Below are positions 55,575-63,973 of a DNA stretch of 64,000 nt, piece after piece. The first letter of the stretch is position 1; the number at the start of each line of letters is the position of its first letter. A program made the position numbers and the translations under genes. The DNA comes from Streptomyces sp. man185 (GTDB lineage: Bacteria; Actinomycetota; Actinomycetes; Streptomycetales; Streptomycetaceae): the NCBI GenBank assembly GCA_002551355.1, contig NTHE01000011.1, positions 1 to 64,000 on the forward strand, given 5' to 3'. The notes beneath the pieces were generated by a model. The model searched no databases. It saw nothing but the letters and a program-made list of their open reading frames with translations, and had not been told where the DNA came from.

Positions 55575-55666
55575 CGGTCAAGTCTCGGTCAAGCCGCCCG
55601 CCAGGCCAAGAGGCCTGCGTCGACATGACGCGTGGGGCGACGCGTCAGGGCGCGCGGGCGGCGGCC

Positions 55667-56533
55667 TCAGCAGGGCACGACGGCGACCGGCCCCAGCGCG
55701 TGCGTGACCGCCGTCTGCGCCACCGGGGACAGCCCGAGCCCGAGCGACTCGCCGCCCTTGCGGCGACCGATCACCGTCAGGGCCGCCGTCGCCGACGCGG
55801 TCACCAGGGTGCGCGAGGCGGAACCGTTGACCGGCTCCCGGACGATCTCCACCTGCGGGTACTTCTCGTGCCAGCCCGAGGTCAGCTCGGCCAGGGTCCG
55901 GGCGGCCGAGCCCGCCGCCTCCTGCCGGTCCAGGACCGGGCCGCCCGCGAGCATCGAGGAGAACATCGTCCAGCCGTGGACGATCCGCAGCCGGGCGCCC
56001 GGCCGGGAGGCCGCGGTGGCGAAGGCGAACTCCAGGACCGCCTCGCTGCTCTCGTCGGCGGCCACCCCCGCCACGATGTCGGTGAAGGCCGCCGCGTCCG
56101 CGCCCCGGTCGTCCCCCTCCGGGCGGTCGTCCTGCACGACGACGACGGGACAGCTCGCCATCGACGCGGTGGCGAGGCTGTTGGAACCGATCATCAGCGA
56201 GCGGAAACCGCCGAGTCCGCGCGATCCGACCACGATCATCGACGCGTCCCGGCCCAGCGAGACGAGGGCCGCCGACGGGAAGTCCAGCGGGGCCAGCGTC
56301 GAGGGCCGCAGCTCCGGAGCGATGAGCGCGCTCCGGCGTACGGACTCGGCCAGGAGCGTCTCCGCCTCGCGCCGCCCGGTCTCCTCGTCGACCTGCCGGG
56401 TGAGCGGGCGGACGTGGACGATCAGCAGCGGCAGTCCGCGCCGCACGGCTTCGCGGGTGGCCCAGTCGAGCGCCTGCCGACCGTGCGTGGAGCCGTCGAC
56501 GGCGGCGATCACGGGAAGATCGTTGGTGGTCAT
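55667..56533 (-). CDS. Universal stress protein, tandem Usp domains
   Basis: A 288-residue cytoplasmic protein with two Usp domains (1 to about 145 and 150-288). The first ends with an intact ATP loop GSRGLGGFRSLMIGSNS (G-2x-G-9x-GS). The second has GRRKGGESLGLGLSP, which departs from the consensus, so it may not bind ATP. Both open with the usual VIAAVDGS / IVAGVAADESS strand. Such proteins respond to dormancy, hypoxia and redox stress in actinobacteria. GGAGG precedes the ATG. Confidence 0.92.
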   Translation of the reverse strand: MTTNDLPVIAAVDGSTHGRQALDWATREAVRRGLPLLIVHVRPLTRQVDEETGRREAETLLAESVRRSALIAPELRPSTLAPLDFPSAALVSLGRDASMIVVGSRGLGGFRSLMIGSNSLATASMASCPVVVVQDDRPEGDDRGADAAAFTDIVAGVAADESSEAVLEFAFATAASRPGARLRIVHGWTMFSSMLAGGPVLDRQEAAGSAARTLAELTSGWHEKYPQVEIVREPVNGSASRTLVTASATAALTVIGRRKGGESLGLGLSPVAQTAVTHALGPVAVVPC

Positions 56534-56620
56534 GCCTCCGAGCGTACGTCGCCGGGCCGACGGCTCTCACCCGGTGGTGGACGGCTCTCACCGGCGCTGG
56601 AGGACGGCCCCTCGGCCGTG

Positions 56621-57712
56621 TCAGTCGTGGTTGTGGGTGGAGGAGGTGTCCTCCGGGGGTTCGCTGCGGCCGCCGTCGCTGCCGCTGGCCACGACGGCGA
56701 CCAGGGCCGCCACGATCGCCGCCGCCGCGAGCCGGCCGCCCAGCCGCAGCGTCCACCCCGTGCGGGCCCCGGCGGTCGCCCCGGGCCTGCCGGGCAGCTT
56801 CTCGGAGCGGCGGGCGGGCCGCATCAGACGCAGGAGCAGCAGCGCGGCGATCGGGAGCTGGAGCAGCCAGACACTGGTGCGGAACCAGCCGTCGTACCAG
56901 ACGTTGGTCCCGTACAGCAGGGTGTGCCAGACGCTCAGGACGTAGACGACGATCACGCAGCGGTGCAGGATCCGCCAGGTCTTGGGGCCGATGCGGTGGC
57001 GTACGTAGAAGAGCAGGCCCAGCGGGATCGCGAGGTACAGGGCCGCCTGGCCGATGGGCATGGCGATCTGCCCGGTCCCGGAGTCGTAGCCGCCGGGGAC
57101 GAAGGCCTCCACGAAGGCGGTGGCGACCGCGGAGTTCCAGGCCGCCGTGTCGTGCCGGACCAACTCGGCCGCGAAGAGCAGGGCGTGGGCCGCGATCAGG
57201 GCGATGGTGTTGAGGCTCGTGGTGCGGTGCAGGCGTTCCAGCCGGGGGCCCGACAGGGGCAGGCGGCCAGGCCGCGGTCCGGACAGCATCAGCCCGAGGA
57301 TGACGGTTCCCCAGGCCCAGAGCAGGGCGGACCAGCCGAACGCCTGGCTGAGGAAGTACATCCAGAAGCCGCCCGCGTCCGCCATGAACGGCATCACGGT
57401 GACCGTGGAGGAGGTCTTGTTGCGGATGCGTATGTAGAGCAGGACGAAGATCGCCGCGGTGATGAGGAGCGCCACCAGGCCGTCGGGCCACGAGGCCCGC
57501 AGGTCGGAGCGGAGCGTCGGACGTCTCGGCTCTCCCGGCCGTCTGGGGCCGGGGACCGGACCGCTGTCGGGCGCGGCGCCGCCGTCGGCCCTGGCCGTGG
57601 TCGTGACCGCGGCTTCGGACCCGCCTTCGGATCCGGCTTCGGTGGCCGGTGCGGCGCTTCCGGGCGTCTCGGCGGCCGCTGCCGGTTCGGGGGCGGGGGG
57701 CGGATTCGTCAT
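56621..57712 (-). CDS. Ferric-reductase-like transmembrane (cytochrome b-type) protein
   Basis: A 363-residue membrane protein. A Pro/Ala-rich cytoplasmic N-terminus of about 70 residues precedes six or seven helices. Paired histidines for heme lie in LERLHRTTSLNTIALIAAHA and WRILHRCVIVVYVLSVWHTL, the ferric-reductase/MsrQ pattern. A short tail rich in His and Asp (SSTHNHD) ends it. It likely moves electrons across the membrane; no NADPH-binding domain is fused. A CRP-like dyad lies in the divergent promoter region. Confidence 0.8.
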   Translation of the reverse strand: MTNPPPAPEPAAAAETPGSAAPATEAGSEGGSEAAVTTTARADGGAAPDSGPVPGPRRPGEPRRPTLRSDLRASWPDGLVALLITAAIFVLLYIRIRNKTSSTVTVMPFMADAGGFWMYFLSQAFGWSALLWAWGTVILGLMLSGPRPGRLPLSGPRLERLHRTTSLNTIALIAAHALLFAAELVRHDTAAWNSAVATAFVEAFVPGGYDSGTGQIAMPIGQAALYLAIPLGLLFYVRHRIGPKTWRILHRCVIVVYVLSVWHTLLYGTNVWYDGWFRTSVWLLQLPIAALLLLRLMRPARRSEKLPGRPGATAGARTGWTLRLGGRLAAAAIVAALVAVVASGSDGGRSEPPEDTSSTHNHD

Positions 57713-57844
57713 GCGGCCTCTTCGGGGCGGGGGAGCGGGGGAATCGCTGGCGGGGCGGTTGCGGCGGCCCCGGGCCACGAGGCGTACGCAGACGCTTTGT
57801 TGGAGCAGTCGGACGAGGGGAGGGGAAAGTTCCCGACATGTCTC

Positions 57845-57860
57845 TGTGATGTGAATCACA
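57845..57860. promoter_or_regulatory. CRP/FNR-like dyad
   Basis: TGTGA-TGTGAA-TCACA matches the classical CRP half-sites perfectly on both sides. It lies between two divergent membrane-protein genes. Streptomyces Crp binds a related GTG-N6-GNCAC motif, from which this differs at one position. Confidence 0.55.
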
Positions 57861-57955
57861 CCGTGGTGCCGGTGGGGCAAACGAGGCGAACTCCCGTTGT
57901 TTCGGCATCTGGTGCTCTTCTCTCCGGGGTGGGTGAGCCTGGCACGATGGCTGCC

Positions 57956-58633
57956 ATGGGAGCCGGAACCGCACTCCGACTCGGGCGCACCGCACTGTTC
58001 GCGGTGGTTTGCGTCGCCGTGTCCGGACTCGGCCACGCGCTGATGTCCGGCGTGCCCCTGCCCCTGCTCGTCCAGGCCGCCGTGCTGGTGCCGGTGTGCG
58101 GGGCGGGGTGGTGGCTCGCCGCACGGGAGCGGAGCGCTCCGGTGACCGTCGCCGCCCATGTCCTCGGCCAGTTGGGGCTCCATGCCTTCTTCGCCGGCGC
58201 CGGGTCATGGCTGCCGTCCGGCTTCGGCGCGCACGACTCGGGCGGCGGGCACCAGGTGTCGTCGGGTGCGATGGACCACTCCGCGCACGAGGTCCCGCTC
58301 GGCGGCTCGTCGGACCTGATGGGGCTTCTGGCCGCTTTCGACGGCACGGTGTTCACCCTCGGCATGGCCGCCGCCCACGCGCTGGCCGGACTGATCTGCG
58401 GCTGGTGGCTGTGGCGCGGCGAGGTCGCCCTCGCCCGGCTGGGCCGCTCCCTGGTGCTGTTCGTCCGCGCCCCGCTGCGGACGGCCTGGCGCCTGTGGAC
58501 CGCGACGCCGGCCGCCCCTGTACCGTCCGCCCGGCGACGCACCCGCCGTCGGCCCGGGCGCCGCCCGCAGGACCTGCTGGCCCGGCACGCCATCTCCCGG
58601 CGCGGGCCGCCGTTCTCCCTCCGCTTCCTCTGA
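57956..58633 (+). CDS. His-rich integral membrane protein
   Basis: A 225-residue protein with about four transmembrane helices. An extracytoplasmic loop after helix 3 holds a His/Met-rich cluster: GAHDSGGGHQVSSGAMDHSA followed by HE. That composition suits copper or another soft metal. The cytoplasmic end is strongly Arg-rich. No family recognised. The second ATG was chosen; one three codons upstream is equally possible. It is followed by a SigC-like sigma factor in the same direction. Confidence 0.68.
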   Translation: MGAGTALRLGRTALFAVVCVAVSGLGHALMSGVPLPLLVQAAVLVPVCGAGWWLAARERSAPVTVAAHVLGQLGLHAFFAGAGSWLPSGFGAHDSGGGHQVSSGAMDHSAHEVPLGGSSDLMGLLAAFDGTVFTLGMAAAHALAGLICGWWLWRGEVALARLGRSLVLFVRAPLRTAWRLWTATPAAPVPSARRRTRRRPGRRPQDLLARHAISRRGPPFSLRFL

Positions 58634-58806
58634 CCTCCATCCGTCCTCCGGCCTCTGTGCGCCGGTGGCGGTACGGGTGTGCGCCCCGCGCACACCCGTG
58701 ACAGGCATGCCGGTTCTCCGGGCCGCCCGCCCTCGGCGGCGCCCGGGACCGGTGACCGGAGCCGGGCGACCGCTGCCCCGGCTCCGCAAGGACGCGAAGG
58801 ACTGCT

Positions 58807-59619
58807 GTGACACTTCCTGCTCCCGCACTACCGGCGCCCCCGCAACAGGCGACCCCGCGACAGGCCGCCGGACCACTGGCGGCTGTGCTGCCGGTTGCGG
58901 CGCGACCGGCCCCCGCACCATCAACTCCCGCACACCGCGCCGTCGCCGCGCCACCGACTGCCGCGTCGTCCGTCCGGGCCCCCGCCCCCCGGCCGCCGGT
59001 CATCCGGGTGTCCGCCACCCGTCCGCCCCGCCCACGGGTCCCGGCCGCCCGGCAGAACGACGGGCAGATCACCGACTGGGCGCTGGCCGCGGGCGGCGGT
59101 GACCGGGAGGCCGCCGACCGCTTCGTGCGGGCCACGTACGAGGACGTCCGCCGCTTCGTCGCCTACCTCAGCTCCGACGCCCCGGGGGCCGACGACCTGG
59201 CCCAGGAGACCTATCTGCGGGCGATGAGCGGACTGGCCCGGTTCGCGGGGCGTTCCTGCGCCCGGACCTGGCTGATGTCGATCGCGCGGCGCGTCGTCAT
59301 CGACCGGCACCGGGCCGCCGCAGTCCGCCCCCGGACCGCCGACACCGCGGACTGGCAGACCGCCGCGGAACGCGCCCAGCCCCGTCACCTGCCCGGATTC
59401 GAGGAGTCCGCCGCGGTGCTGGACGCCCTGCGCCGGCTGGACCCGGCCCGCCGCCAGGCCTTCGTGCTCACCCAACTGCTGGGCGCGTCCTACGAGGAGG
59501 CCGCGGCCGCCGCCGGGTGCCCGATCGGCACCGTCCGCTCCCGCGTGGCGCGCGCCCGCCGCGAACTCGCCGGGCAGTGGCGCGCGGAACCGGCCGAACC
59601 CGCACCCGACGCCGCCTAG
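58807..59619 (+). CDS. ECF sigma factor, SigC-like
   Basis: A 270-residue RNA polymerase sigma factor. An unusual Ala/Pro-rich leader of about 80 residues comes first. Sigma region 2 follows: FVRATYEDVRRFVAYLSSDA, ADDLAQETYLRAM; then RFAGRSCARTWLMSIARRVV. Region 4 is LTQLLGASYEEAAAAAGCPI, GTVRSRVARAR. The wording RFVAYLS...ADDL and GCPIGTVRSRVARAR closely follows mycobacterial SigC, which has no anti-sigma factor and has been tied to copper acquisition. GAAGGA lies five bases before the GTG. Stop codons overlap the convergent MFS gene by four bases. Confidence 0.85.
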   Translation: MTLPAPALPAPPQQATPRQAAGPLAAVLPVAARPAPAPSTPAHRAVAAPPTAASSVRAPAPRPPVIRVSATRPPRPRVPAARQNDGQITDWALAAGGGDREAADRFVRATYEDVRRFVAYLSSDAPGADDLAQETYLRAMSGLARFAGRSCARTWLMSIARRVVIDRHRAAAVRPRTADTADWQTAAERAQPRHLPGFEESAAVLDALRRLDPARRQAFVLTQLLGASYEEAAAAAGCPIGTVRSRVARARRELAGQWRAEPAEPAPDAA

Positions 59620-60854
59620 GCGGCGTCCGCCCGGGATCCCTCGGGGTCCCGGGCGGTACGGCCGCGGAGCAGGAACACCGGCAGCAGCAGGCACTGGAGG
59701 CAGACCGCCGCCCAGAACGCCCGTGGCGAGCCCGCCGACTCCGCCGCCCCGTACAACTGCCCGCCCACCACACCGCTGGCGAACGCGCCGATGCCCGCCG
59801 CCAGCCGTTGCCGTCCGAACACGCTCGCCGGGGCGGCCGACGAACGGGCCAGCGCCTCCAGGTCGTTCTTGAGGAAGAGGACGGTCTCCCCGAGACACAG
59901 CAAGGCCCCGCCCACCGCGATCCCCGCGTACCCCCCGGCGCCGATCGCCGCCATGCCCGCCGCCATCGCGCCGAAGCCCCACCGCAGCGCGGCCGGGTAG
60001 CTCAGTGCGGCGACCCGCTCCGCCAGCAACGGCTGGGCGACGACGAGGAGGGCCGCGTACCCCGTCAGGACGGCCCCGTAGAAGGCCGCCGACGTGCGGG
60101 GAACCGCGTACAGCGCCAGATAGTGCTGGAAGAACATGAACGCGTACACGCTGAGCACGGTGACCGCGAACGGCGAGGGCCCCGGGCGCGGTGCACCGGA
60201 ATCCCGGACCGGGGCAGCGGCCCGCGTCTCCTCGCCCCGGTCCGCCGCACCCGGCGGCAGCAGCGCGTGCCCGGCGCCGACGAGCGCGAACAGCACGGTG
60301 ACGCTGGAGAACAGCACCCCGGGCGAGCCCATGACGAGGGGAGCGGCGGCCGGAGGGCCCAGCGCCATCCCCGCGTTGAACGCCGAACCGCTCGCCGACA
60401 GCAGCCGGGGACGGGCGGCCTCGGACACGCCGTCCACCAGGTACGCCTTGTTCGCCGGGAGATACAGCGCCGCCCCCGCCGACACCAGCAGCAGCGCCCC
60501 GACCGCCAGGACCGGACTGGTCAGCCCGGGGACGAACGCGGCGAACCCCGCCGTGCGCAGCGCCAGCGCCAGCAGCATCGCGCGCCGCAACCCGATCCGC
60601 GCGGTCACCGGCCCCGCGACCACGCCCCCGGCGAACTGGATCAGCGAGGCCACGGCCAGCACGAAGCCGACCGTGCCGAGCCCGAGGCCGAGCCGTTGAT
60701 GCAGCAGCACCGACATGTAGGGCAGCACGGCGAAGCTTCCCAGCGTGATCAGGAACGAGCCCGCCAGCAGGAACCGCTGGGGGCCGGTGAACGGCGGCCG
60801 GACCGCGCGCCCACGGTCCGCCTCCGGTGCCTCGCCCGGCCGCCGGGGGCTCAT
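59616..60854 (-). CDS. MFS transporter, end of a putative biosynthetic operon
   Basis: A 412-residue carrier with 11-12 transmembrane segments. The core begins QRFLLAGSFLITLGSFAVLP and carries GPVTARIGLRRAML as the loop 2-3 motif. It resembles MdtH/drug-export carriers. The ATG lies ten bases after the ATP-grasp stop, with GGGGAG directly before it, so it belongs to the same transcript. It most likely exports the product of the methyltransferase/PLP/ATP-grasp genes. Confidence 0.83.
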   Translation of the reverse strand: MSPRRPGEAPEADRGRAVRPPFTGPQRFLLAGSFLITLGSFAVLPYMSVLLHQRLGLGLGTVGFVLAVASLIQFAGGVVAGPVTARIGLRRAMLLALALRTAGFAAFVPGLTSPVLAVGALLLVSAGAALYLPANKAYLVDGVSEAARPRLLSASGSAFNAGMALGPPAAAPLVMGSPGVLFSSVTVLFALVGAGHALLPPGAADRGEETRAAAPVRDSGAPRPGPSPFAVTVLSVYAFMFFQHYLALYAVPRTSAAFYGAVLTGYAALLVVAQPLLAERVAALSYPAALRWGFGAMAAGMAAIGAGGYAGIAVGGALLCLGETVLFLKNDLEALARSSAAPASVFGRQRLAAGIGAFASGVVGGQLYGAAESAGSPRAFWAAVCLQCLLLPVFLLRGRTARDPEGSRADAA

Positions 60855-60864
60855 CTCCCCGGGC

Positions 60865-62091
60865 TCACGCCGTGCCGGCCGCGACGACCGGGCGGACCCG
60901 GACGGCCGCGCTCCACGCCCGGTGCTGGGCCAGCTCCGCCGTGCGCCCCTCGGCCAGCACCATGCCCGTGCAGCCACGCTGATCGCCGACGTGGACCACG
61001 CTCTCGCCGGGCTCGCGCACCGGGAACCACTCCACCGCCCCGGGAAACGCGGCGAGTTCATCCAGCCCGAGCCAGCCCTTCAGTGTCCCGGGCCGTTCCG
61101 CGTACACCAACACGAAGCCGTACGCGGGCCCTTCGCCGTCGAGCGGGGCGTCCAGCAGCGCCGGGCGGCGGCCCAGTGCCTCGTCCGTCATCGCCGTGTA
61201 GACATTCGTCCGCAGCGTGCGGCACAGCACCTCACCGACCAGCGCGCCGCCGATCCTGCGATTGATCTCCACCAGCTCGGGCCCCTCGGCCGTCAGGATG
61301 AACTCCACGTGGGCGAAGCCCCGTTCGTGCCCGGCCGCCGCCAGGACCCGGCCCACCCACGCCTCGACCCCGGCCCGCTCGGCCTCCGGCAGCGCCACCG
61401 GGAACGCCGCCGCCTCCTCCCGTACCACCGCGGACCGGGACGTCTGGCGGCTCAGCACCCCGAGCAGCCGGGTGGTCCCGTCCCAGCTGAGGGTCTCCGC
61501 GCTGTACAGCGGGCCGGCGAGGAAGGCCTCGGCGAACAGCGTGCCCATCAGTCGCTGTTCGCCCGCCTCCGCCAGCGCCCGGTGCAGGGCCTCCTCGTCG
61601 TGCACGATCCACACGTACCGCGAGGAGGTGCCCGCCGAGTCCTTCAGGACCGCGGGCAGCCCCACTGCCCGCAGCACCTCCCCGGCGCCTTCGGGACCCG
61701 GCGGGACGGCTACGGACGTACTCCGGCTCAGCCCGCGCGCGTGGAGCGTCTCCCGGACCCGGCGCTTGTCCCGCAGCAGCGTCACGGCCTCCGGGTCCGG
61801 CCCCGGGAGGCCGCGTTCGCGGGCCAGTTCGGCGGCCGGCAGGCTCCAGGTGTCCGTCGTGTTGATCAGCCCGGCCAGGTCCGGCACGGCGTCCAGCGCC
61901 CGGCGGACGGCCTCCTGGTCCCAGGTGTCGACGTCCACGACGTCCAGCGCGTCCGGCGGCAGGACCGCCAGCTCGTGCCGGTAGACCGAACGGTCACCGG
62001 TCAGCAGGCACAGCCGGTGCCCCGCCTGCGCGGCGGCCTCCGCCATCCGCCCCAGGCCGAAGGACAGGGACTCCAGTGCGACGATCGTCAT
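60865..62091 (-). CDS. ATP-grasp ligase
   Basis: A 408-residue ATP-grasp enzyme, which joins a carboxylate to an amine through an acyl phosphate. It begins MTIVALESLSFGLGRMAEAA. ATP-site lysines are in LLRDKRRVRE and LPAVLKDSAGTSSRYVWIVH; metal ligands are in FAHVEFILTAEGPELVEINR followed by RIGG. It is like stand-alone L-amino-acid ligases of dipeptide and siderophore pathways. It overlaps the CysK-like gene by four bases (ATGA). Confidence 0.85.
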   Translation of the reverse strand: MTIVALESLSFGLGRMAEAAAQAGHRLCLLTGDRSVYRHELAVLPPDALDVVDVDTWDQEAVRRALDAVPDLAGLINTTDTWSLPAAELARERGLPGPDPEAVTLLRDKRRVRETLHARGLSRSTSVAVPPGPEGAGEVLRAVGLPAVLKDSAGTSSRYVWIVHDEEALHRALAEAGEQRLMGTLFAEAFLAGPLYSAETLSWDGTTRLLGVLSRQTSRSAVVREEAAAFPVALPEAERAGVEAWVGRVLAAAGHERGFAHVEFILTAEGPELVEINRRIGGALVGEVLCRTLRTNVYTAMTDEALGRRPALLDAPLDGEGPAYGFVLVYAERPGTLKGWLGLDELAAFPGAVEWFPVREPGESVVHVGDQRGCTGMVLAEGRTAELAQHRAWSAAVRVRPVVAAGTA

Positions 62092-63236
62092 GGCAGCAGC
62101 TCCACGGTCGGTACGGGGGAGGGGGCATCGCCCTCGACGGTTCCGGCGGCCCCCACAGCCCGGTCGCCCTCGGTGGTCCTGGCGGCCCGTGGAGCGGCGC
62201 GCCCGGCCCACTCCATCACCGACCACGGCGGCCGCAGATCGTCCGGCGTCGTGATGGTCCGGGGCCGCAGCCCGGCCGGGTCCAGGGCCTCGGCATGCCG
62301 GGCGAACACCCGCTCCGCGTACCGGTGTCCGGTGTCGGCGCCCAGCACCAGGTGCAGCCGCCCGGGGTCACGGGCCGCCTCCCAGGACGCCGTCAGATGG
62401 GCCGCCCCGGTGGACAGGCCCGCGAACACCGCGTGCTCCCGCAGCAGTCCGACCGCCCCGGCCATCGCATGGCGGAAGTCCAGCCAGTGAACGGTGTCGT
62501 ACAGCTCGTGGCGGACGTTCCCGAACGGGATCGAGCTGCCGATGCCCGCGATGATCGCCTCCGGGTCCTCGAACCGCTCGCTCCCGAAGGTCACACTGCC
62601 GAACGGCTGGATGCCCACCAGCCGTACCGAGCGCCCCGACTCCCGCAGCGCACGTGCCAGTCCACCGGTCGACGCCCCCGTGCCGACCGCGCCGACCACG
62701 GTCAGCGGGCCCTCGGGGAGCGCCCCGGTGAGCAGCTCGGCGAACTCCCGGTAGCCCTCGTGGTGGACCCCGTCGTGGTACTGCCGCATCCAGTGGAAGT
62801 CGGGCCGCTCGGCCAGCAGCCGGCGCACGTGGCGCACCCGCAACTCCTGGTCCAGGCGCAGGCTCTGCGAGGGCGGCATCGCGTCGACCGTCGCGCCGAG
62901 GATCTCCAGCTGCGCCCGCATGGTGGCGTCCACGGTGGTGGAGGCGACGATGTGGCAGCGCAGCCCGTAGCGGTGGCAGGCCATGGCGAGGGCCAGCGCG
63001 TAGATCCCGCTGGAGCTGTCGACCAGGGTCTGCCCGGGGACCACCCGGCCCCGGCGCAGCAGCGAGCGGACCGCGCCGAGCGCCGCGTACACCTTCATCG
63101 TCTCGAAGCGGGCGAGGACGACGTCGCCGGTCAGCCGGATCAGGTCCGGGGTCTTCACGGCGTCGGTGATGTGTTCGTGCACGGTGGCGACGGGCGTGGC
63201 GGCGGTGCGCGGACGGGCGTCCGCCCCCGCCCTCAC
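62088..63236 (-). CDS. CysK-like pyridoxal-phosphate enzyme
   Basis: A 382-residue fold-type-II PLP enzyme. The cofactor lysine is probably in VVLARFETMKVYAALGAV, where the usual NPTGSxKDR is replaced. The substrate loop reads VDSSSGIYALALAMA instead of TSGNTG, while the phosphate loop VGAVGTGASTGGLARAL is intact. This points to a beta-replacement on an unusual acceptor, like SbnA-type or 2,3-diaminopropionate synthases, rather than ordinary cysteine synthesis. GTG overlaps the methyltransferase stop (GTGA). A Pro/Thr-rich tail ends it. Confidence 0.82.
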   Translation of the reverse strand: MRAGADARPRTAATPVATVHEHITDAVKTPDLIRLTGDVVLARFETMKVYAALGAVRSLLRRGRVVPGQTLVDSSSGIYALALAMACHRYGLRCHIVASTTVDATMRAQLEILGATVDAMPPSQSLRLDQELRVRHVRRLLAERPDFHWMRQYHDGVHHEGYREFAELLTGALPEGPLTVVGAVGTGASTGGLARALRESGRSVRLVGIQPFGSVTFGSERFEDPEAIIAGIGSSIPFGNVRHELYDTVHWLDFRHAMAGAVGLLREHAVFAGLSTGAAHLTASWEAARDPGRLHLVLGADTGHRYAERVFARHAEALDPAGLRPRTITTPDDLRPPWSVMEWAGRAAPRAARTTEGDRAVGAAGTVEGDAPSPVPTVELLP

Positions 63237-63973
63237 GCGCGCCGCCCGCGCACGATGAGCCGGTCCGAGCGCTGGTCGTAGCCGGACGCGTCGAACCCGC
63301 CGAAACACTCCACCTCGCTGAAGCCCGCGCTCTCGAAGAGGGCGTGCAGCTCGGCCGCGGAGTAGAGCCAGGAGGTGATGGAGGCGGTGCGCGCCGTCTC
63401 GCCGCGGACCAGTGTCCAGTCCGTGCGCAGCCGCCGCCAGCTGTCGAGGACGGTGTCGCGCTGGACGACGTAGGCGCCGTCCGGCAGGTCGACCGCCTTG
63501 GGCCGCCCGATCCAGCCCGCCAGCACCTCCTTGCCCATCACGTCCACCAGGAGCTGCCCGCCCGGCGCGAGGCTCTCGTACGCGTTGCGCAGCACCTGGA
63601 GGTTGTCCTCGGCCTCCTCGAAGTAGCCGAACGACGTGAAGACGTTCAGGACCACGTCGAAGGCGCCCGGGTCCCGGTACGTGAGCATGTCGGCGCGCTC
63701 CAGGCGGACCTTCGCGCCCGCCGCGTCGCAGACGGCACGCGCGCTCTCCAGCATCGAGGGGGAGAGGTCGACGCCCGTCACCTCGTACCCGCGGCCCGCC
63801 AGCGGTACCACGAAGAGGCCCGGCCCGCAGCACAGGTCCAGAACTCTCGCGCCCGGCGGGAAGTCCAGCAGCGGTGAGGACGCGACCAGGGCGGCGGCGG
63901 ACTCGGCCCGTGCCGGCGGGAACATCGTCGGGGCGAAATCGGACCAGAGCGCCTCGTCCTCGTACCAGTGCAT
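63233..63973 (-). CDS. Class I SAM-dependent methyltransferase
   Basis: A 246-residue methyltransferase. SAM motif I is VLDLCCGPGLFVVPLA (about 43-58), motif II GVDLSPSMLESA, motif III FDVVLNVFTSFGYF. The end (YSAAELHALFESAGFSEVEC) is typical of small-molecule methyltransferases. GAGGAGACC lies upstream of the ATG. It is the first gene of the reverse-strand operon visible here; only 27 bases remain to the window edge, so an upstream gene may precede it. Confidence 0.88.
   Translation of the reverse strand: MHWYEDEALWSDFAPTMFPPARAESAAALVASSPLLDFPPGARVLDLCCGPGLFVVPLAGRGYEVTGVDLSPSMLESARAVCDAAGAKVRLERADMLTYRDPGAFDVVLNVFTSFGYFEEAEDNLQVLRNAYESLAPGGQLLVDVMGKEVLAGWIGRPKAVDLPDGAYVVQRDTVLDSWRRLRTDWTLVRGETARTASITSWLYSAAELHALFESAGFSEVECFGGFDASGYDQRSDRLIVRGRRA

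Noticed and set aside
55568..57946. Long forward frame running into the His-rich membrane protein gene
   Set aside because: Only the part from about 57947 has membrane-protein character; upstream it is antisense to the Usp and reductase-like genes.
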